Made by a program: the position numbers and the translations under genes. Positions 59,011-64,000 of a stretch of 64,000 nucleotides of DNA are shown piece by piece. How positions within the stretch are numbered: the first letter of the stretch is position 1; every line of letters starts with the position of its first letter. Source of the DNA: Turritopsis dohrnii (Eukaryota > Cnidaria > Hydrozoa > Anthoathecata > Oceaniidae); the NCBI GenBank assembly GCA_027922465.2, contig BQMF02000414.1, forward strand, positions 248,001 to 312,000, written 5' to 3'. A model generated the notes under the pieces. It had not been told where the DNA came from. It saw nothing but the letters and a program-made list of their open reading frames with translations, and did not search any database.

Positions 59011-59512
59011 GCAAACAAAATAAAAAACAAAATTATAGCGTTCCGAGGGACACCACAAAGCAGACACTAAGATCTAAATGAATGATATAAAACCCAAGAG
59101 CGGAATAATTTGAAAATTGTGGTGAACAGGCGACAGAGTCTGCCGGAAAGGGAAGGTCTAGTGGAGCGGCTAGATTGGAACTGGATGGTGCCGTCCGCTC
59201 CCGGTATTCACCACAAAATGTGCCAAAAGTTGTCGGGAAAAACAATGTGACTAGATGTAATATACTCGAACAGATCATGAACGGCCATTGCGTGCGTAGT
59301 AGTCGGAGTTCGTAAGTAGTCACACAAATAGTCTAAGATCTAGGGGTAGAGCTCAGAGCTGGTGGATTGGAGAAGCCAGGGTGGAGTGCCGGTTAGCTCG
59401 AAGACAATGAATTAAAAACCCTCTAGGGTATCACAACAACAACAACAACAACAACAACAAAAACCCTAGGGGGTTCTCCTAAGGGAGTTTTGTTTTCAAT
59501 AATAATAATAAT
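59010..59512 (+). repeat. SINE-like insertion with (CAA)n and (AAT)n tails
   Basis: It lies between the two copies of the gene's 3' end. It ends with a (CAA)n run at 59432-59462 inside an inverted pair (ACCCTCTAGGGT / ACCCTAGGGGGT), then (AAT)n. No ORF of note. A SINE or similar retroposon is the best reading. Confidence 0.5.
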
Positions 59513-60659
59513 ACCATATACTAAACATCGTGGTAATCGCTAAAACCAAAGCTATTTTCTCTTCTTCGTGAGATGGGAGTGAATCTGTTTGACTCACTAC
59601 TCTTTTGTGAACTTTCTTTTGTGAACTTTTATTTTTTGTTTGTGTTGGAGAGCTAGTCACTTTGGATGAAATATGATGCTCTTGCATAACATTAATCATT
59701 TTGTTTCTTCCGAGGCTCAAGTTGTCATTAGATATGAGAATTTTATTATTATAACCAGACACTCCCGACTTGATGTTTAGATTCATGTCACTAGGTAACA
59801 TGTAAATACCTTGTCCAACAGAATAATCAACTTTGCTTGAAGCGTAATTTAGAGTATCTTGATAACGTTTAATGTCATCTTGAATATCAACTCTGCGGTT
59901 AACAATGTCTTCAAAGTTATTCATAAAAACTCTTTGAGCTGTCAAAGCACTTGAATTATTACCTAAAATAGAAGAATGAGCTGAGGCTTGCGAACTAAGA
60001 AGAAGATAAGCATATGCTCTAACACTCTCTGAAATTTTTACAAGACCTGTTTTTGTAAAGCCTTTAGATTTTTCTATAATCCACCGTGTCATGGAGTCGT
60101 CTGTGATATAACTCAGACCTGGCGTTGGATAGTCTCTACGTCTTTTTTGATACCAGCTATAAAAATATTGCCCTTTATATTTTTTAAGATCAGAATCGAC
60201 ACCATATTCACTACAGATTTTTAAAAACTCTTCTTTGTTATAAGGATTATCGTATTGGTTGAAACTATCTTCAAAAGGTAGAGGTGTCTGCAAGCGCTTA
60301 ATGATTCGTCTAATGTGATAATAGACGTGAAAACGATATACTGATCTAATCATAGGAGTAGAGCGACCTTCTTTCAGGTGTTCAGAACTGACCCCACAAG
60401 CACTTGAAGCACACCAAGTGACAAAATTGAGTTGGGTTTGCCATAATTTAAATGGTTGTTCCTGCCAAATTTTCATACGTTGATCATTTTCATCCATTTC
60501 GTAATTAGTAAATATATTTGGAAAAGTTGCGGGGAAAGAACCGCTCTCAGAGACGATAATTGTTTGTTTGTATAAATCTTTAGCATTCAATATCTGAAGG
60601 TATTGCCCCCCATTTGGTTTATAAAGCGCGCTGGGAACATATTTAAAAATATTCTCCAT
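59496..60659 (-). CDS. Maverick/adintovirus-like block: 387-residue protein of unknown function
   Basis: An intact frame starting at ATG 60659, divergent from the capsid-type genes with only 39 bp between starts. It has Trp-rich sequence near residues 65-90 (WQEQPFKLWQTQLNFVTWC), a central basic/aromatic region, a Ser/Asn-rich linker, a basic stretch (SSQKKVHKRVVSQ) and a hydrophobic C-terminal segment (ALVLAITTMFSIWYY) that may be a membrane anchor. The last Tyr codons come from the flanking (AAT)n tail. Proteins like this sit next to F54H12.2-like genes in cnidarian genomes; a structural or membrane role in the particle is only inference. Confidence 0.6.
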   Translation of the reverse strand: MENIFKYVPSALYKPNGGQYLQILNAKDLYKQTIIVSESGSFPATFPNIFTNYEMDENDQRMKIWQEQPFKLWQTQLNFVTWCASSACGVSSEHLKEGRSTPMIRSVYRFHVYYHIRRIIKRLQTPLPFEDSFNQYDNPYNKEEFLKICSEYGVDSDLKKYKGQYFYSWYQKRRRDYPTPGLSYITDDSMTRWIIEKSKGFTKTGLVKISESVRAYAYLLLSSQASAHSSILGNNSSALTAQRVFMNNFEDIVNRRVDIQDDIKRYQDTLNYASSKVDYSVGQGIYMLPSDMNLNIKSGVSGYNNKILISNDNLSLGRNKMINVMQEHHISSKVTSSPTQTKNKSSQKKVHKRVVSQTDSLPSHEEEKIALVLAITTMFSIWYYYYY

Positions 60660-60698
60660 TATTATTTAATAATATTATCTTCTATTTAATACAAGAAA
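60660..60698. promoter_or_regulatory. Shared divergent promoter region
   Basis: 39 bp, almost all A/T, separate the start codons of the minus gene at 60659 and the plus gene at 60699. TTATTTAATAATATTATC is close to an inverted repeat and could serve as a two-way TATA-like core. Inference from position only. Confidence 0.4.
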
Positions 60699-61286
60699 AT
60701 GTATATCACAGCAAATCTCGTAAGGGGTGAGAAGACCATATATCTACCTTACCCCATTCGAAATATGGACGGTTCGAAAGAGATCGCATTATTTGAGATA
60801 TTTGGAGACACCTTCACCTATCAAATCACAACTCCACTAACATTGAAGCTGTCTGACGATGGGAAAGCTGAAAAGTTGATACCAAAACGAAAATTCACTG
60901 GCAGAGAATTGAACGCGTTTTTAGCAGGCACCTTTTTAGAAGGCGATATAGAACTTAAACCATTAGGCAAATACCCTCAAATAATCAGAACAAATACGCT
61001 AGCTAAAATAACCAAAATGAATTTACATCTCTCTGAACTCGACAACACTCAAAATCTTGAGGATGGAAAGCTAAGTGATATTCTACTAACTGTTCCCATC
61101 GATAAATATAGTGACTTTATACATACTGAGCCTAAAAATCCCCATTACAAAAAATTACAAAAAACTAAAAAACGGTGTATTCCAGTCTCTCACATTGAGA
61201 CTGACAGATCAGCATGGTGGTATACTAAAAGAAGATCTGGGTACAACCGTTGTTTTGTACATCCGCTAAACCGAGATAAAAAGTAA
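60699..61286 (+). pseudogene. Maverick/adintovirus-like block: probable minor capsid (jelly-roll) protein, frameshifted near the end
   Basis: 195 codons from ATG. It starts with a beta-rich segment (LVRGEKTIYLPYPIRNM) and has regular alternating hydrophobic strands through residue 150. The C-terminal 35 residues are basic and unlike the family. The next frame over, entered at about 61180, has the conserved strand-rich ending of this family and stops at 61267-61269. A 1-nt indel is therefore likely. It sits first in a tight plus-strand gene row (26 bp to the next gene). Role as minor capsid or penton protein is inferred from neighbours and fold-like pattern. Confidence 0.5.
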
Positions 61287-61312
61287 AAATTAATTATATA
61301 TCATAATTAATA

Positions 61313-62632
61313 ATGGAGTATGGAAAGAGGTTAAATCCAGAACGTTCACTTAGAACTGCCCACGGTGTAAAAGGTTCTCGTCAAAAAGTAATTGTCACAC
61401 ACAATCCGAGTGAGATCGATCAAAATCAGCTATTATTGGTTAGGTTTCCAAATTTAGGAAGTGATGATGTCATTATTCCAGGAACAGCTAATCTAAGTTT
61501 TGATATTGAACTCGAGTCGACAGCTGACCCAAAAAGAACATTGGTCAGTAACATTGGAAGAGCTATCGTTAAGAAGTTGGCTGTCAAGTTCGAAGGTAAC
61601 GAGATATTGAGTATCGATGACTTTGATCTTTTTGGGTGTTACAGAGATTTATGGTTAACCAAGTTTGAAAAGAGAAACGCGATAAGACAGGGTATCATCA
61701 TCGACGATGGGTGTACAGAGAATTGTATGAAATTGAGGATTGGTGCTTCTGATAAACCCACCAAACCTGGTGCAGAAGACAAAGCCATTGCTGACACCTA
61801 TAAAAACAAGTTTGTCATTCCACTCGACTTTGAGATGCTAGATAGTACTATCCCATATTATCAAGCGGGTTTAGGGAATAGGTTATGCTACGAGATCACA
61901 TTTAACGACTATAACCGAGTTATCTATTCTGACCCTCCAACTTCTACCGCAGGTCAAAGAAGTAACCCAGACGGTAAATACAAAATATCTAACATCTCAC
62001 TTGAATTTGAGCTTGTAACACAACCCAAGTTGGCTAGACAAATCGCTTCTGAATATCAAAACATGGCTTTGCTCTATGATAGGATTTTGCGGCACAGACA
62101 AATTAGAGTAAACAAGTCAGACACAACGTGGAATTGGTCATTCAACACACCTGCCAAATCTTTGAAGGGTATTTTAGTTCTGTTTGAAGAAGAAAAATCC
62201 TACAAACGAGAAACCTGTAAATTCTATAATCCAAAGATCGAAAAGGTATCTGTCATCGTCGAGGGTAAGCCAAATCAACTTTTTGCTCAAAGGATGCAAC
62301 CGTTTGAACAATACAATGAGATTTGCAAGTATTTTGCTGAAGGAAAACCAAAAGATAATAGCGTCGGTGAAAACCGAAAGCGCTTAGGATTACATGATGT
62401 AAAAGTCTCTGATTACTTAACAAACAAGTATGCTCTATGGTTAGATTTCAGAACAATTGATGAGAATGCCTTGCATGGGACCGGTCGAAAGATTGAAAAT
62501 GCGAGTGAAGGCATCACTTTACAGATTGAAAAGACCGCTGAAACTGCAGGAAACTTAAACGCATATATATATCTAATAATGGATGCTCAATTAAACATAC
62601 AAAACGGTCAATTTATGTCTGCATTATATTAA
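61313..62632 (+). CDS. Maverick/adintovirus-like capsid-type protein (F54H12.2-like)
   Basis: An intact 439-residue protein. It belongs to the family annotated as 'uncharacterized protein F54H12.2-like' in many invertebrate and fish genomes. Recognisable blocks: SRQKVIVTHNPSEIDQNQLL, a SNIGRAIVKKLAVKFEGNEI segment, IPYYQAGLGNRLCYEITFND, SDTTWNWSFNTPAKSLKGI and KYALWLDFRTIDENALHG. The beta-rich pattern and its place 5 bp before a packaging ATPase suit a major capsid protein with a double jelly-roll, which is how I read it; that assignment needs a structure prediction. Lack of stops suggests recent arrival or conservation. Confidence 0.65.
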   Translation: MEYGKRLNPERSLRTAHGVKGSRQKVIVTHNPSEIDQNQLLLVRFPNLGSDDVIIPGTANLSFDIELESTADPKRTLVSNIGRAIVKKLAVKFEGNEILSIDDFDLFGCYRDLWLTKFEKRNAIRQGIIIDDGCTENCMKLRIGASDKPTKPGAEDKAIADTYKNKFVIPLDFEMLDSTIPYYQAGLGNRLCYEITFNDYNRVIYSDPPTSTAGQRSNPDGKYKISNISLEFELVTQPKLARQIASEYQNMALLYDRILRHRQIRVNKSDTTWNWSFNTPAKSLKGILVLFEEEKSYKRETCKFYNPKIEKVSVIVEGKPNQLFAQRMQPFEQYNEICKYFAEGKPKDNSVGENRKRLGLHDVKVSDYLTNKYALWLDFRTIDENALHGTGRKIENASEGITLQIEKTAETAGNLNAYIYLIMDAQLNIQNGQFMSALY

Positions 62633-62636
62633 TAAA

Positions 62637-63242
62637 ATGGATACACTTTACATGAAAGAGCCTCACACAGCATTATTCATTGGACCAACATCATGCGGTA
62701 AAACTGCTTGTGTCATAAAATTATTAGAAAATCAATACTTTGATCACTTTGATTTCATCGTGATTATATGTCCCACCTTGAGGTGGAATCAGACTTACAG
62801 AGATCGGAAGTGGTTCTGGAATGACAGCTATGTGATTTTAATTGAGCCGGAAGGTCGCTTGTATGAATGGATTAAGAAAATGGACTTTTTCTGTGCTGGA
62901 TACAAAACCTTATTTCTGATTGACGATATAATAGCTGACGAAAAATTGGACAAAAAGAGACAGCCTTTGCTTGAATTGGCAATTAGCGGTAGACATCGAA
63001 ATCATTCGCTATGGTTACTCACACAATCATACACAGCTATACCTAAAAATTTACGACGGCAAGCTAAAATGTTATATGTGTGGTACCCAAAAGATAGAAA
63101 TGATCTAACCACCATTCATGAAGAGAACGATGTCATTGATTCGCAAGAAGAATTGAAAAATGTCAAGGAAAAACTGAAAGGAGGGAAACACACATGCCTA
63201 GTCATGAGAATGGAATACCCAAGAACGCATGTGATTTGTTAA
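62637..63242 (+). CDS. Maverick/adintovirus-like packaging ATPase (A32/FtsK type)
   Basis: An intact 201-residue protein. Walker A is IGPTSCGKTACVIKLL near the N-terminus, Walker B TLFLIDDIIAD near residue 90, and a Gln-containing sensor follows (SLWLLTQSYTAIPKNLRRQA). This small single-domain P-loop ATPase matches the genome-packaging enzymes of Mavericks/Polintons and related viruses, which drive DNA into the capsid. The start overlaps nothing: only 4 bp separate it from the capsid gene, a virus-like spacing. Confidence 0.82.
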   Translation: MDTLYMKEPHTALFIGPTSCGKTACVIKLLENQYFDHFDFIVIICPTLRWNQTYRDRKWFWNDSYVILIEPEGRLYEWIKKMDFFCAGYKTLFLIDDIIADEKLDKKRQPLLELAISGRHRNHSLWLLTQSYTAIPKNLRRQAKMLYVWYPKDRNDLTTIHEENDVIDSQEELKNVKEKLKGGKHTCLVMRMEYPRTHVIC

Positions 63243-63286
63243 ACAAGTTGACATATTTGTTACAAGACTCTTGTAACAAAAACTAT

Positions 63287-63352
63287 AAGACTCCTGTAAG
63301 ACTACTGTAAGACTCCTATAAGACTACTGTAAGACTGTTATAAGACTACTGT
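63287..63352. repeat. 11-bp tandem repeat, six units
   Basis: AAGACTACTGT and close variants (AAGACTCCTGT, AAGACTCCTAT, AAGACTGTTAT) are repeated six times without gaps. It starts 45 bp after the ATPase stop; a related short inverted pair (TTGTTACAAGA / TCTTGTAACAA) precedes it. It may mark the transcript end or be a simple minisatellite. Confidence 0.9.
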
Positions 63353-63605
63353 AAGAGAATAATTTACGTCTCAATACAGGTTCTAGAATTTTACCAATAT
63401 GTTTAATCCTCGATTCAAAGCGTACTCTATCAACAGCAGCCTCTATCCAGTTACTTCTACGAGATTCACAAGCATAGATATAATGGACCATTACTTTATC
63501 ATTAAAAGTAACCCTTTTTGTATCTTGATGGGAAAATATAATATCATCATCTGAGGATTGAGGACATAATTTCTGTCCCAACATCCGCACTTTCCTATCT
63601 CTCAA
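63324..63605 (-). CDS. PPP1R15/GADD34-like ORF with PP1-docking RVTF motif
   Basis: The frame is open upstream to about 63735 without an ATG; the first in-frame Met is in VRMLGQK (about 63583), so the listed start is provisional. After an acidic patch (SSDDDIIF) it has KRVTFNDKVMVHYI, then a W...A..DR.RFESRI helix. In PPP1R15A/B and the viral proteins that copy them, an RVxF motif docks protein phosphatase 1 and the following W/DR.RF..RI segment helps recruit eIF2-alpha, so that translation block is lifted. The order and spacing match that domain. The N-terminal 12 residues lie in the 36-bp inverted repeat. Convergent with the ATPase gene. Function is inferred. Confidence 0.55.
   Translation of the reverse strand: MRDRKVRMLGQKLCPQSSDDDIIFSHQDTKRVTFNDKVMVHYIYACESRRSNWIEAAVDRVRFESRIKHIGKILEPVLRRKLFSYSSLITVLQ
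63566..63601 (-). repeat. 36-bp inverted repeat, right arm
   Basis: A perfect inverted match to 58263-58298. Flanking sequence on both sides is unrelated, so the match ends sharply at 36 bp. Confidence 0.85.
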
Positions 63606-63609
63606 GCAA

Positions 63610-64000
63610 TTGAAGTCATTCTTTACAACAAATGATAAGATGTTGCCATTGTATGAAAAATTTGGATTTTCATCATTGAAAATAAAAATAAGAACAGAAA
63701 GAGACAGGCATAAGATAATTATGTTTTTTTAAGATTACGAAAAAACATAAATAAGATCGTTACGCTGGATTTCCACAATCATTTCAATACAATGCTTAGT
63801 TATCAAGTTTAGCCTCGTTTCTGTGTATTTCATTGTTTTTCTAATTTCTTTATGTTTTTATTAAGTAATAGTTACTCGTTTTTTCAGTTCCCCAGGGGAA
63901 TAATTAGAAGTAATGAAGAGTTTGAAAAAGAGGCAAAACTTAGAGTCTAGGCTTTAACACGGTGTTTAAGCAGAAATTCAGGAAAGGTCTATTGGTTTCG
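63610..64000. other. No gene recognised
   Basis: AT-rich sequence to the window end. The PPP1R15-like frame is open to about 63735 on the minus strand with a hydrophobic stretch (about 63670-63720), but without a start codon. Confidence 0.5.

Noticed and set aside
59033..59323. 96-residue minus ORF
   Set aside because: It lies in SINE-like sequence between duplicated gene ends; no family features.

Overview
This window looks like nuclear DNA from an invertebrate animal. It is AT-rich, genes are split by short GT-AG introns, and most of the sequence is layered mobile DNA. The mix (Helitron and Helentron, PIF/Harbinger with a MADF partner, mariner, Ty3/gypsy, tyrosine-recombinase elements, Maverick/adintovirus-like capsid genes, and KMT5A-like SET genes) fits a cnidarian best. 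That placement is inference; no host marker gene proves it.

Layout. 1-7.2 kb: a Harbinger transposon (MADF/BESS protein plus transposase), then a Ty3/gypsy pol remnant split by a 2.6-kb inverted-repeat transposon that carries a spliced FEN/PIN-like plus CXC gene. 7.2-9.9 kb: a zinc-finger remnant and Helitron-like repeats. 9.9-20.1 kb (minus strand): the remains of one host-type gene with a KMT5A-like SET domain, a degenerate protein kinase domain and a tail of short symmetric exons. Its SET exons are tandemly duplicated (1.7 kb), one copy holds a 1.3-kb transposon, and the kinase exon holds another. 21.7-30.3 kb (plus): a possible full-length Helitron containing a truncated mariner, a Rep-helicase gene, and a nine-exon gene whose seven internal exons are only 21-27 nt each. 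31.9-35.6 kb: head-to-tail Helitron-like repeats. 37-49.4 kb (minus): tyrosine-recombinase fragments around a decayed Helentron (zinc finger, Rep, PIF1 helicase, endonuclease). 51.2-51.7 kb: a short two-exon acidic gene. 52.6-55.3 kb: MITEs. 56.2-57.8 kb (plus): a second, cleaner KMT5A-like SET gene. 58.3-63.6 kb: a compact virus-like block (capsid-type genes and a packaging ATPase), bounded by a perfect 36-bp inverted repeat and ending in an ORF that resembles the PP1-binding domain of PPP1R15/GADD34.

How it fits together. The transposons mostly act on each other and on the host gene. The points most worth following are the micro-exon gene at 27.4-28.4 kb, the SET-pseudokinase architecture with a similar short-exon tail, and the PPP1R15-like ORF beside the capsid genes. 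Splice junctions were read by eye from GT/AG signals and reading-frame phase, so they are predictions.
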